Part shown: piece by piece, positions 34,901-42,456 of the stretch
How positions within the stretch are numbered: the first letter of the stretch is position 1
Layout: each line of letters begins with the position of its first letter
DNA from: Gemmatimonadetes bacterium T265
GTDB taxonomy: Bacteria; Gemmatimonadota; Gemmatimonadetes; Gemmatimonadales; Gemmatimonadaceae
Direction: 5' to 3'
Assembly: GCA_019973575.1 (NCBI GenBank)
Contig: BPUI01000001.1
Location: 1,872,342 to 1,936,341 of the forward strand
Length of the DNA: 64,000 bases
The notes under the pieces: model-generated
Told to the model about the DNA's origin: nothing
Seen by the model: only the letters and a program-made list of their open reading frames with translations
The model's database searches: none
Program-made: the position numbers and the translations under genes

Positions 34901-35517
34901 CCGTCGGGGCGAAGCAGCTCCTCGCAGCTGAGGCAGACGAGCGCGACGCGCTTGGCCGCCGCGCCGCGGCCGACGACGGCGGCGCGGCGGTCGGGCTGGA
35001 GGCGGCGCACGACGTGCGCCCACCGCTCGGGCGCGCCGCTCACGGCGGGGCCGGCCTCGACGAGCACGGTGCCGCGCGCGTACCAGACGTTGACGGTCGG
35101 CGTCGGCGCGACGAGGTCGTCCTGGTAGACCGCGCCGGCGAGCAGTTCGGGTTCGAGGCCGGAGTGAACGACGCTCGTCGTTTTCGCGCTCGCCTCGGGG
35201 CCGAGGACGACGACGGCCGGCAGGCGCGCGAAGGGCGCGCGGCCGAGGGGGCGGTCGCCCGCGCGGCGCGTGGCGAGGCGCTCGGCGGCCGCGGCGAGCA
35301 GGGTGTCGACGTCGTCGGCGACGGGGCGGACGGTCTTGCGCGGGAGCAGGAACCAGAGGAGCGCGACGGCGGCTACCGCGCCGAGGGCCCAGAGGACGTC
35401 GGTGAGCACCGCGCGGTCGGCCGGCCCCGCCAGGCGGCGCCCCGCCCACCACGTCGCGGCCGCGTAGGCGACGAAGCCGAGGACGACGCCGATCCAGACC
35501 TTGAGCGTGCGCGACAT
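31933..35517 (-). CDS. tssM: T6SS inner-membrane core protein TssM (IcmF)
   Basis: This 1194-residue protein has two N-terminal transmembrane helices (about 7-27 and 40-58), a cytoplasmic GTPase-like region with P-loop GPEASAKT (106-113, Ala instead of the usual Gly before Lys), a third helix (around 455-480) and a long periplasmic part ending in the IcmF C-terminal beta-rich domain (REARLDVGYRNLVVFGR). It forms the envelope channel with TssL. It converges on the kinase gene and is transcribed after tssL (19 bp gap). Confidence 0.93.
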   Translation of the reverse strand: MSRTLKVWIGVVLGFVAYAAATWWAGRRLAGPADRAVLTDVLWALGAVAAVALLWFLLPRKTVRPVADDVDTLLAAAAERLATRRAGDRPLGRAPFARLPAVVVLGPEASAKTTSVVHSGLEPELLAGAVYQDDLVAPTPTVNVWYARGTVLVEAGPAVSGAPERWAHVVRRLQPDRRAAVVGRGAAAKRVALVCLSCEELLRPDGGALEATARALRARLAELSEQLGVPVPVYVLFTKLDRVRFFAEYTQTLTREESLAVFGETLPLPASADAGLYAERETARVGDAFARLFGALAERRTPLLAREHAEERRWDAFEFPREFRKLGPPVTRFLVELCRPSQLGVSPFLRGFYFSGVQAVVVRDEAPAPAAAAAVGGRPAVARATDATGVFRLGAVAEAPALAASPYGAAPYGATPLRPPRKVPRWLFLGRLFDELLLADAAAAAVTGAGVRVRLARRAIGAGAAALALGLAVAFTVSYANNRALADDTRAALADVAALPAPGADLPSTESLRRLDTLRARAALLDDYAREGAPLGLRWGLYAGDPLAAPTRAAYFAALDRQGLGQARRTLAAALRALPDAPTPSDDYGRAYAQLKAYLVTTAEPVRSTPEFLTPVLLASWTRDQPVGAEPNALLRRQLDFYARELPVANPWPAAADAALVGHARDFLARFTGPERIYQYMLAEASKGVPPARLADVAPLAAGVVTTPGDMPGAFTARGWAFMQDAFRHADRFFAGERWVVGDAVAAQGQDRDRVLAELRARYRADYVARWRSYVRGLAVARAAGARDAAQKLGTLGGAQSPLLAGLALAARNTAVDSAMKAAFQPVHAVASSAPAGELVTEANRPYAGALLALQGAVEQVGNLPPPVDTASALQVAQAGQQALGQAAQAKVAARQLAQKFSADTAAAAVGPAVAALLVAPIESAEGVLRGVAATRPPARVAAATGGPAPVPRGDAAALAAALNERGRALCAAMTPVLAKFPFNPDAPAEASLAEVNAMFAPGTGALWALEQERLEGLVEKQGEKQGARFVPRPGAPVALSAPFLAFLNRALQVSTALYGDAPTPNVVFTARGAGDKAATLVQGAQVAHFGKDAPPAQFVWPSTSGREARLDVGYRNLVVFGRTKAVARAGGEWALFRVVAQATKWEGGGGTWRAEWNAGGQGPVAVEFTFANGAPVLQRGWLGGMACAAQVTR

Positions 35518-35536
35518 TGGAAGCGGGCCGTGCCGC

Positions 35537-36295
35537 CTAACGTGAAGCCGCGGCGGCCGCGGGCGCGACCTGGGCGGCCGCGGCGTCGGCGTCGCGCACG
35601 TCGCCCGCGAGCGCGACGCGGTACGCGCCGAAGAGCACGGCGGCGAGCCCGGCCGCGGCGGCGGTGCCTAACGCGAGGCGGCGCGCCCAGGGGTCGCGGG
35701 GCGCCGCCGGGCGCTCCCCGTCGGGGAGCCGCCACGCGGGCGAGAGGTCGTCGGGCAGCGCGCGCGCGCGCCGGATCTTGTCGTCCACCGCGGCGAGGAG
35801 GCCGTGGAAGTCGCCGTTGTCGCCGGCCCCGTAGCGGCCGCGGAAGCCGAGCAGCAGGCAGAGCTCGTAGACCTCGAGCAGGTCGGCGGACGCGGGGTCG
35901 TCGGGCCCGGCGAGGAGTTGGCGCAGCTGGCGGAAGAAGTGCTCGCCGCCGACGTGGCCGCCGAACAGCTCGTTCTGTAGCGGCTGGCGCGCCCAGTCCG
36001 CGAGCGCGGGCTGGGCGCTGTTGAGCACGGACTCGTCGAGCAGGGCCGTCACGGCGTAGAGCGCCAGCCGCGCGTGCTCGGCCGAGTACCCGGCGCGGCG
36101 CGCCTCCTGCTCGGCGGCGAGCAGCAGCTGACGGATCTGGTCGCGGAAGGCGGCCGCGTCGGTCACGGCCTGGCGGCGCGCGCGGAGGCGCACGGTGGCC
36201 GTGAGGACTTCCTGCAGGATGAGCGCGAGCGGCGCGGGGCCGCGCCGCGCCGTCGCGCCGTTGGCCGGCGCGTCCGACGACGCTCGAACGTTCAC
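35537..36295 (-). CDS. tssL: T6SS inner-membrane protein TssL (DotU)
   Basis: This 252-residue protein has a DotU cytoplasmic helical domain (YAVTALLDESVLNS, NELFGGHVGGEHFFRQL, VYELCLLLGFRGRY) followed by a single C-terminal transmembrane helix (about 208-232) and a short tail. There is no peptidoglycan-binding extension. It pairs with TssM and contacts TssK. Confidence 0.95.
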   Translation of the reverse strand: MNVRASSDAPANGATARRGPAPLALILQEVLTATVRLRARRQAVTDAAAFRDQIRQLLLAAEQEARRAGYSAEHARLALYAVTALLDESVLNSAQPALADWARQPLQNELFGGHVGGEHFFRQLRQLLAGPDDPASADLLEVYELCLLLGFRGRYGAGDNGDFHGLLAAVDDKIRRARALPDDLSPAWRLPDGERPAAPRDPWARRLALGTAAAAGLAAVLFGAYRVALAGDVRDADAAAAQVAPAAAAASR

Positions 36296-36458
36296 GCGTG
36301 CGTCCTCCCGTGCCGGCGCGCGTGCCGGGTTCGCGTTAGACGCCCGCCGCCGGCCGGGTGCGCGGCCGCGGGCGCCCTACATTGGGGCGCGCCGCTCGGC
36401 CTGGCAAGCAGCGGCGGACCGCGCGCGCGTCGGCGCGATCGTCCGCGTGCCGACTGTG

Positions 36459-37817
36459 TCAGCTGTCGAGCAACACGGCCAGCTCGAGCTCGGCGCCGGG
36501 GAGTTCGGCCGGCACGAACACGCCGACCGCGCGCGTCATGCGCACGTGCTCCCAGCAGGGCCCGTCGGTGTTCACGGCGAAGTAGCGCGTGTCGACGCGG
36601 GGGGCGATCGCGGCGGGGGGCACGGGCAGGTACGTCAGGCCCATCCCGGGCAGCGCGCGTTGGACGAGCTTCGCGACGCCCTCGGCCGAGCAGACCTTCA
36701 GCAGCCGCGGCACGCGCTCGGCGACCTCGGCCTCGCCGAGCCGCGCGCGCACGCCGAGGATCCAGCGCGACGGCCCGAGCGTGCGTGCGTCGGCGAGGGC
36801 GCCCTCGCGCAGGTACTCCGCCGCGGCGCGCAGCGGCACGCGCACGCAGGTGGTGGGCACGACGAGCTCGAGGTGCGCGCGCACGTGCCGCTCGAGCGCG
36901 TCGACGCACTCGCCAAGATGTTCGTGGTCGTACGCGGGCAGTTGGGCCGGGTCGGCGTCGAGGGCGAAGGTGCAGAGCGCGCCGGCGAGGCGGGCGAGCT
37001 CGACGTAGAGGCGCTCCGGGTGCAGCTCGCGCGCGGCCAGCAGGTGGCGGAGCGGGGGGAGCGCGCTGTGCACGGCGTGGAGGAGCCAGTACGTCGTGAT
37101 CTCGTGCGTGCCGAACGCGGCGGCCATCGACGCCGGTCGCTCGCCGAGGAGGGCGAGGCGCTTGGCGTCGAGCACCTCGACGGTGCGCCGCAGCCCCGCG
37201 AGGAGCCGCGGGCTCGCCCCGATTTGGAGCGAAGGTGGGACGTAATCCGCGTCGTAGGCGAGTGCGCCGCCGGTGCCGCGCCGCACGCGCGCGATCGGGA
37301 GGGTGACGAGGTCGGTGTCCGCCGCCTCGCGTGCGAGCTCGTGCGCGAAGAGGAGGCGGAAGTTCTTGCGGCCGAGGAGTACCGGGCGCACGTCGCGGCC
37401 GAGCACGTCGTCGGGCACGTCGCGTGGGACGGCGGTGAAGCGCGCGCCGTCGGGTTCGTCGCCGTCGGCGACGTTCGCCCCGTCGGCGCGGTACGGCGGG
37501 ATGGCGAGCAGGAGCAGCGACGCGTCGGCGCGCGGCGCGAGCGCGTCGGCGGCGGCGCGGGACGGCGGGAGCGGGTCGCCGTCGGGCATGTCGAAGGCGA
37601 GTCCGTCGGGCATCACGCCGCGCGCCTGGCGCAGCGCGACGACGCCGTTGCCGAGCGCCTCGGCGTCGAGGGCGAGCGCGGTCACGCCGTACGCGGCGTA
37701 AAAGAGTCGCGTCAGCGCGAAATCGACGGACGCCTCGAGGTGCCGGGCCTGCGCCTGGAAGTGGTGCTGGGCCAGGTGCATGCCTTCCTGCCAGACCACC
37801 TTCGAGAGCCGCGTCAT
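36459..37817 (-). CDS. tssK: T6SS baseplate protein TssK, copy 1
   Basis: This 452-residue protein matches TssK: VVWQEGMHLAQHHFQAQARHLE at the N-terminus, AIPPYRAD, GRKNFRLLF, the HEITTYWLLHAVHSALPPLRHL helix and VPRLLKVCSAEGV and YFAVNTDGPCWEH in the C-terminal domain. TssK trimers link the baseplate to TssL/TssM. I used ATG 37817, as upstream in-frame sequence has no similarity. A 163-bp gap with a short GC hairpin (36372-36390) separates it from tssL. Confidence 0.94.
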   Translation of the reverse strand: MTRLSKVVWQEGMHLAQHHFQAQARHLEASVDFALTRLFYAAYGVTALALDAEALGNGVVALRQARGVMPDGLAFDMPDGDPLPPSRAAADALAPRADASLLLLAIPPYRADGANVADGDEPDGARFTAVPRDVPDDVLGRDVRPVLLGRKNFRLLFAHELAREAADTDLVTLPIARVRRGTGGALAYDADYVPPSLQIGASPRLLAGLRRTVEVLDAKRLALLGERPASMAAAFGTHEITTYWLLHAVHSALPPLRHLLAARELHPERLYVELARLAGALCTFALDADPAQLPAYDHEHLGECVDALERHVRAHLELVVPTTCVRVPLRAAAEYLREGALADARTLGPSRWILGVRARLGEAEVAERVPRLLKVCSAEGVAKLVQRALPGMGLTYLPVPPAAIAPRVDTRYFAVNTDGPCWEHVRMTRAVGVFVPAELPGAELELAVLLDS

Positions 37818-37918
37818 CGCTGCCTCCACTCTTGCTGCCCGCGCCGGCGGCCTGCATTGTTGGGCGCCCGCGGCCGAGGCGCGGGCGCGGTCCCCAACGT
37901 AGGCGCGATCACCGGCCC

Positions 37919-39298
37919 ATGACAAGCGAACAATTCGCGCGCGAGTACGAACTCCTCCGGCGGCTGACGACCGCGGGCGTCCAGACGTTCGAGGCGCGCC
38001 GGGTCGGCGCGCCGGCGCTGCTGCTCGCGCACTGGATGGGGAGCGGTGGGGACGACGCGACGCAGGCGCTGCTCACGCGCGTGCTCGGCCTCCCCGCGCC
38101 GGCGTGCGACGCGGTCGAGGCGATCGTCGACGTGGAGGGGGCGACGGTCGTGATGACGACTGCGCTGCCCGGCTTCACCTCGGTCGAGTCGTGGTTGGAC
38201 GAGGCCGAGCGGCCGGCCGCCGCGCCCGCCCCGCCGCTCGTGCCGCAGCTGGTCGTACCGGAGCCGGCCGTGCCGGAGCCAGAGCAGGTGTTGCATCACG
38301 CGCCGGTTGCCGGCGAGTTCACGCAGCTCTTCCAGGGACTCGACGCACGGGCGCCGGCTCCGAGCCCGCCTCCGGACGCGAAGCCGGCGCCTGCGCCCTC
38401 GGACGGGATGCGGCCGGTTGACGGCGAGCCCGGCACGTTCACTCGCCTGTTCCAGCCGCTCGCGGCTGCGCCACCCGCTGCACCACCGGCGCCGCCGCCC
38501 GCGGCACCCGCGGCACCGGCGATGCCGGCCGCGCCGGCGAGCGAGCCCGGCGAGTTCACGCGGCTTTTCGCGGCCGGCTTCGGCGCGTCGGACTTGGGCA
38601 GGTCCGAGCCGGCGCGCCCGCCGGCGCCGTTCGGCGACGGGCGACCGGCCGCGCCCCCGCCCGCGTGGCCGGCGTTCGAACCGCCGCCCGCGGCCCCGCC
38701 CGCGCTGCCGGTGTTACGCGCGGTCCCGCCGCCCGCCGCGCCCCCGGCGGCGCGCGGCGGGTCGGGCGCGACCGGCGTGTTCCGCGAGCTGCCGCGTGCC
38801 GCGCCCGGCCCGCTCGGCGCTTTCGCCGGGAACGGCGACGCCGGGCCCGGCCCGGTCCCCTTCCCGCGCGCCGCCGACGGCCTGCGCGCCCCGCCGCTCG
38901 CGCTCGACGACGCGCTGTTCGCCGCGCCCGCGGGGCCGAGCGAGTTCACGCGCGTGATCGCGACGCGGCCGAGCACGTCGGCGCGCCTGGCCGACCCGTT
39001 AGTCACGGCACCGCCCCGGACGGGGGCGGCGGACGCGGCCGGCGGCGCCGGCGCGCCCGCCGGCGCGCGCCGGCGCTCGATCGTCCCGCTGGTCATCCTC
39101 TTGAACGTGCTCCTGCTGATCGTCGTCGTGCTCCTCGCCGTGTTCGCGATGCGCCGCACGCGTCAGTCGCCGTCGGGGAGTACGACGACGAGTTCGAGCC
39201 GCGGGTTGGGCACGTCGGCCGGCACGTACGCGGCCACGGTGCGCGAGCGCCGGATGGCGTCCCAGGCGGGGCCCGACTGGTTGAGCGAGAAGTACTGA
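37919..39298 (+). CDS. T6SS-locus membrane protein with repeated EFTRLF motif, undescribed
   Basis: This 459-residue protein's N-terminus (1-95) faintly resembles a protein-kinase N-lobe up to the hinge (VVMTTALPGFTSVESWL) but has no catalytic region. A Pro/Ala-rich linker holds recurring short motifs: GEFTQLF (132), GTFTRLF (172), GEFTRLF (211), a diverged GVFREL (286) and SEFTRVI (341). A transmembrane helix follows at 388-411. The layout suggests several identical docking sites on a tethered flexible arm. Residues after 412 are encoded opposite the 3' end of the second tssK (136-bp overlap) and may be read-through. It starts divergently from tssK1. Function unknown; a T6SS scaffold role is inference from position. 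Confidence 0.72.
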   Translation: MTSEQFAREYELLRRLTTAGVQTFEARRVGAPALLLAHWMGSGGDDATQALLTRVLGLPAPACDAVEAIVDVEGATVVMTTALPGFTSVESWLDEAERPAAAPAPPLVPQLVVPEPAVPEPEQVLHHAPVAGEFTQLFQGLDARAPAPSPPPDAKPAPAPSDGMRPVDGEPGTFTRLFQPLAAAPPAAPPAPPPAAPAAPAMPAAPASEPGEFTRLFAAGFGASDLGRSEPARPPAPFGDGRPAAPPPAWPAFEPPPAAPPALPVLRAVPPPAAPPAARGGSGATGVFRELPRAAPGPLGAFAGNGDAGPGPVPFPRAADGLRAPPLALDDALFAAPAGPSEFTRVIATRPSTSARLADPLVTAPPRTGAADAAGGAGAPAGARRRSIVPLVILLNVLLLIVVVLLAVFAMRRTRQSPSGSTTTSSSRGLGTSAGTYAATVRERRMASQAGPDWLSEKY

Positions 39299-40515
39299 TA
39301 TTCGAGCTGCACCGGCACGGCCGCGGCCGGGACGGGCGCGTGCGCGAGCGGCACGCCGGGGAGCGCCTGCCGGATGAGCGCGTCGACGCCGTCGGCCGAG
39401 CAGACCTTGACGAGCTGCGGCACGCGCTGGAGGAGCGTGGGGCGGTCGACGTCGGCGGCGACGGCGAGGTAGAGCTGCGGGGCGGCGAGGTAGCGGTCGT
39501 CGTCGAGCGCGGCCGCGTAGACGGACGCGCGCGTCGGGCGGAGCGGCAGCGAGACCGCGCGCGTCGGCAGCGCGGTCTGGAGCAGCTCGCGCACGCGCGC
39601 GTCGAGCGCGCCGAAGCAGCGGCCTAACTCGCCGTGGTCGTACGCCGGCAGCGCGGCCGCGCCGTCGGGGGCGAAGGTCGCGAGCGCGCCGGCGAGTGAG
39701 AGCATCGTCGCGTAGAGCGTCTCCGGGTGCCCGCGGCGCGTCTCCGCGAGGTGGCGGACGACGGGGAGGAAGCTGTTCACCGTGTACAAGAGCCAGAACG
39801 GCGCGACGTCCGCCGCGCCGAATTCGGCGAGGCCCTGGTTGCGCTGGCGGCGCCCGGTCGCGAGCGCCGCGCTCCGCGAGGCGAGGAGTTCGGCGAGGCG
39901 CTGGGCCATCGCGACGAGCGCGTCGCTCCCGGCGAGGTCGACGAGCGGCGGGACGACGGCCGGGTCGAGCTCGTAGGCGCCTGCCGCGCCGCGCCGCACG
40001 CGCGCGACGCGGATCGCGGCGCTCCCCTCCAGCGGCTCGCCGTCGAAGAGCAGGCGCACGTTCTTGCGGGCGAGCTGGACCGGGCGCTCGGCGAGCCCGG
40101 TCGTCTCGTCGCGTCGCATGACGACCTCGATCGTGTAGCGCGTACCGTGGCCGTCGCGCGAGTCCGAGGTGACGTGGCCGCCGGCGCGCTGCTCGGCGAT
40201 GGCGAGGTAGACGTCGAGCGCGGCGCGGTCGGCGTCCCACGCCGGTTCGACCGGGCGCGGCGGCGGGAGCGCGTCGGCGCCCGGCGCGTCGTAGAGCAGC
40301 CCGTCGGGGAAGATCGCGGCCGCGCGCGTGAGGGCGAAGCGCCCGGCGGCGAGCGCCTCGCGGTCGATCTGGAGACGGTGCATCCCCCACGCGTCGGGCG
40401 CGAGCGTCGCGAGCCGGAACGCGAGCTGGTCCTCGAGGAAGCGGTCCTGCGTCTGCAGGTGCTGCGGCGTGAGCAGCACCCCCTTGGTCCAGAGGACCGG
40501 CTGCATCTGGCGCAT
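39163..40515 (-). CDS. tssK: T6SS baseplate protein TssK, copy 2
   Basis: This 450-residue protein is a second full-length TssK (VLWTKGVLLTPQHLQTQDRFLEDQ, GRFALTRA, ARKNVRLLFDG, WLLYTVNSFLPVVRHL, VPQLVKVCSADGVDALIRQALPGV, YQYFSLNQSGPAWD). It is clearly paralogous to the copy at 36459-37817 but diverged over the middle domain. The final residues differ in length. It is transcribed after the unknown gene at 40583-41575. Confidence 0.93.
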   Translation of the reverse strand: MRQMQPVLWTKGVLLTPQHLQTQDRFLEDQLAFRLATLAPDAWGMHRLQIDREALAAGRFALTRAAAIFPDGLLYDAPGADALPPPRPVEPAWDADRAALDVYLAIAEQRAGGHVTSDSRDGHGTRYTIEVVMRRDETTGLAERPVQLARKNVRLLFDGEPLEGSAAIRVARVRRGAAGAYELDPAVVPPLVDLAGSDALVAMAQRLAELLASRSAALATGRRQRNQGLAEFGAADVAPFWLLYTVNSFLPVVRHLAETRRGHPETLYATMLSLAGALATFAPDGAAALPAYDHGELGRCFGALDARVRELLQTALPTRAVSLPLRPTRASVYAAALDDDRYLAAPQLYLAVAADVDRPTLLQRVPQLVKVCSADGVDALIRQALPGVPLAHAPVPAAAVPVQLEYQYFSLNQSGPAWDAIRRSRTVAAYVPADVPNPRLELVVVLPDGD

Positions 40516-40582
40516 GCGCCAAAGTACGCCCGGCCCCCGCGCGCGCCAGGCGTGGGGCCGCGCCGGCGCCGGCGGCCGCGAG

Positions 40583-41575
40583 TTAGGCGAGGCCGACGAC
40601 GGCGAGCTCGAGGCTCGCGCGCACCCGGACGAGACAGTAGCCGGGCGGTACTAACGAGCCGCGGTCGTGCGCGGGCGAGAGGTGCGCGGGCGACGACGCG
40701 CCCGGGCGCGCGGCCCGGCGCGCGAGGAACGCGGGCGTGACGTGCCCGACGACGCGCCCGCGCTCTTCGAAGCGCTCCCACGCGGGCGCGAACCAGTAGC
40801 GGTCGGCCGCGCCGCCCGCGGGCGCGCCGCTCGCGGCGCCGGCGCGCCCTGTGAGGCGGGCGTACGCGGCCGCGGCGTCCGGCGTCATCGCGTCGAACGC
40901 CGCGGTGTCGGGGAGGAGCACGTCGGCCGTGAACCACGCCGCTGGCGTGCCGGCCGCCGGCGCACCGGCGGGCGCGCACAGCGTGGCGTCGTCGAGGGGC
41001 GGCGCGGCCGGCGGCGCGCCGGTTCCGGCGACGAGCACGAGCCGGTACGCGGCCGCCGCCGCGAAGGCGGGGCCGTCGCCCGGTGCGCGCGCGATCACCA
41101 CGCGCGTAGGCTCGCAGAGCACGAGCGCGCGCCACTGCGCGCCCGCGCGCGCCAGGGGGGCGCGTGCGCTCGGTGGGAGCGCGTCGAGCACCTCACGCGC
41201 GCGGCGCTCGTCGGTGTCCGTCCGCGTGTCGCGGCCGAGTGCCGCGGTGTACGGCGGGACGGCGCGGCGCGGCGCGGCGAAGTCGCCGCGCAGAAGGCCG
41301 CGGGCCGCGGACGCGACGCCCGGCGGCAGCGACGCGGCGTGCCCGGGGTTGAGGACGACGAGCTTGCCGTGGAGCGCGCGCAGCGCGCGCGCGAGCGCCG
41401 GCGGCACGGGCAGGCGCGGCGATGCGCGGTGCGTCGCGTACGTCCCGGCCCAGGTGGGGAGCCGGCGGGGGCGGCCGAGGAACGCGCCGAGCGCGCCGGC
41501 GCCCGGCGCCCCGGCCCAAGCGGCCGGGGCACGCGCGGCCGTGCGGTCAACGACGTGAAAGGGCTGCGGCCTCAT
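40583..41575 (-). CDS. Unknown protein of the T6SS locus
   Basis: This 330-residue protein is Ala/Pro/Arg-rich with some ordered-looking segments (LARALRALHGKLVVLNPGH, WRALVLCEPTRVVIARAPGDG, YRLVLVAG, YWFAPAWERFEERG, CLVRVRASLELAVVGLA). There is no signal peptide, transmembrane helix or recognisable motif. It does not look like TssJ, TagF or an FHA protein. It precedes tssK2 by 67 bp in the same direction and diverges from tssB, so it probably shares the T6SS regulatory region. The coding call rests on length, position and codon pattern. Confidence 0.6.
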   Translation of the reverse strand: MRPQPFHVVDRTAARAPAAWAGAPGAGALGAFLGRPRRLPTWAGTYATHRASPRLPVPPALARALRALHGKLVVLNPGHAASLPPGVASAARGLLRGDFAAPRRAVPPYTAALGRDTRTDTDERRAREVLDALPPSARAPLARAGAQWRALVLCEPTRVVIARAPGDGPAFAAAAAYRLVLVAGTGAPPAAPPLDDATLCAPAGAPAAGTPAAWFTADVLLPDTAAFDAMTPDAAAAYARLTGRAGAASGAPAGGAADRYWFAPAWERFEERGRVVGHVTPAFLARRAARPGASSPAHLSPAHDRGSLVPPGYCLVRVRASLELAVVGLA

Positions 41576-41892
41576 GCGTGCGCGTCAGATTTCACGCGAT
41601 GTGACACGATGTGAGGTGCGAAACGCGCCGCAGTTGGTGGAATTGCAATAAAAGCTGCTTGACAATTTCGCGTATGCACCCGCAGTGTAGCGCCGTCGTT
41701 GCGGGTGATGCCGCGCCGGCCGCGCGGCGCCCGCCCCGGCGGCGCGGCCGCCGAGCCGCGACGGACCCCGCCGCCCGCGCCCGTTCACGGGCGCCGCGGC
41801 CGCGCGCGACGTCGCGCGGCGCCCGCGCGGGGCGCCCTACCGCCGCGCGCCGACGTCCGCCGCGCCCACCGACCAGCCGAGGACCGCCGTAG
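41576..41892. other. Divergent T6SS regulatory region
   Basis: These 317 bp lie between the unknown gene (minus) and tssB (plus). It has one of the most A+T-rich stretches of the window (41640-41675). Near the unknown gene's start are a TCAC-N5-GTGA inverted repeat (41592-41604) and a further GTGA at 41611-41614, a possible operator. A GAGGA ribosome-binding site (41879-41883) precedes tssB. Confidence 0.55.
41659..41664 (+). promoter_or_regulatory. Possible -35 element for the tssB operon
   Basis: A perfect TTGACA lies in the A+T-rich part of the divergent region, 229 bp before tssB. No good -10 is found at 16-18 bp (the nearest candidate, TGTAGC at 41686, is 21 bp away), so an activator-dependent promoter is possible. 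Confidence 0.3.
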
Positions 41893-42456
41893 ATGCCCGA
41901 GAGCACGCAGAAGAAGTTGGAGCGCGTCCGCCCGCCGCGCGTGAACATCACGTACGAGGTGGAGACGGGCGGCGCGATCGAGCTGAAGGAGCTGCCGTTC
42001 GTGATGGGCGTCCTCGCCGACTTCACCGGCCAGCCGACGGAGCCGCTGCCGCGGCTCAAGGAGCGCAAGTTCGTCGAGGTCACGCCCGACAACTTCGACG
42101 AGGTGCTGGCGAGCATGGCGCCGCACGCGGCCTACACGGTCGAGAACGTGCTGAGCGACGCGCCCGACGCGCCGCGGCTGGCCGTCGACCTCACGTTCAA
42201 GTCGCTCGACGACTTCAGCCCCGACGCGGTGGCGCGCCAGGTCGGCCCGCTGCGCGAGCTGCTCGAGCTGCGCACGAAGCTGGCCGACCTGCGCGGGCGG
42301 CTACAGGGGAACGACCGGCTCGACGACGTGCTGCAGGCGACGCTGCGCGACGCGGACAAGATGGCGCAGCTGCGCGCCGAGCTCGGCGGGGGCGCCGCGA
42401 ACGGCGCCGCGGCGAACGGCGCGACGCCTAACGGCGAGGGCCCGGCCCATGGCTGA
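41893..42456 (+). CDS. tssB: T6SS contractile sheath protein TssB (VipA)
   Basis: This 187-residue protein has the TssB core (VNITYEVETGGAIELKELPF, VMGVLADFTG, LKERKFVEVTPDNFDEVL, LTFKSLDDFSP). The C-terminus is extended by an Ala/Asn-Gly linker. It forms the sheath with TssC. A GAGGA site lies 9 bp before the ATG. tssC begins 8 bp before its end. Confidence 0.97.
   Translation: MPESTQKKLERVRPPRVNITYEVETGGAIELKELPFVMGVLADFTGQPTEPLPRLKERKFVEVTPDNFDEVLASMAPHAAYTVENVLSDAPDAPRLAVDLTFKSLDDFSPDAVARQVGPLRELLELRTKLADLRGRLQGNDRLDDVLQATLRDADKMAQLRAELGGGAANGAAANGATPNGEGPAHG

Noticed and set aside
36372-36390. GC hairpin between tssK1 and tssL as a terminator
   Set aside because: The stem is only 6 bp without a T-run, in a region where such GC palindromes are common by chance.
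40583-41575. Candidate tssJ, tagF or FHA gene
   Set aside because: No signal peptide, lipobox, or recognisable TagF or FHA motif is present, so it is left as unknown.
41635-41647. Possible sigma-54 site (TGGTGGAATTGCA) before tssB
   Set aside because: The GG and GC elements are 9 bases apart instead of 12, so it does not fit.
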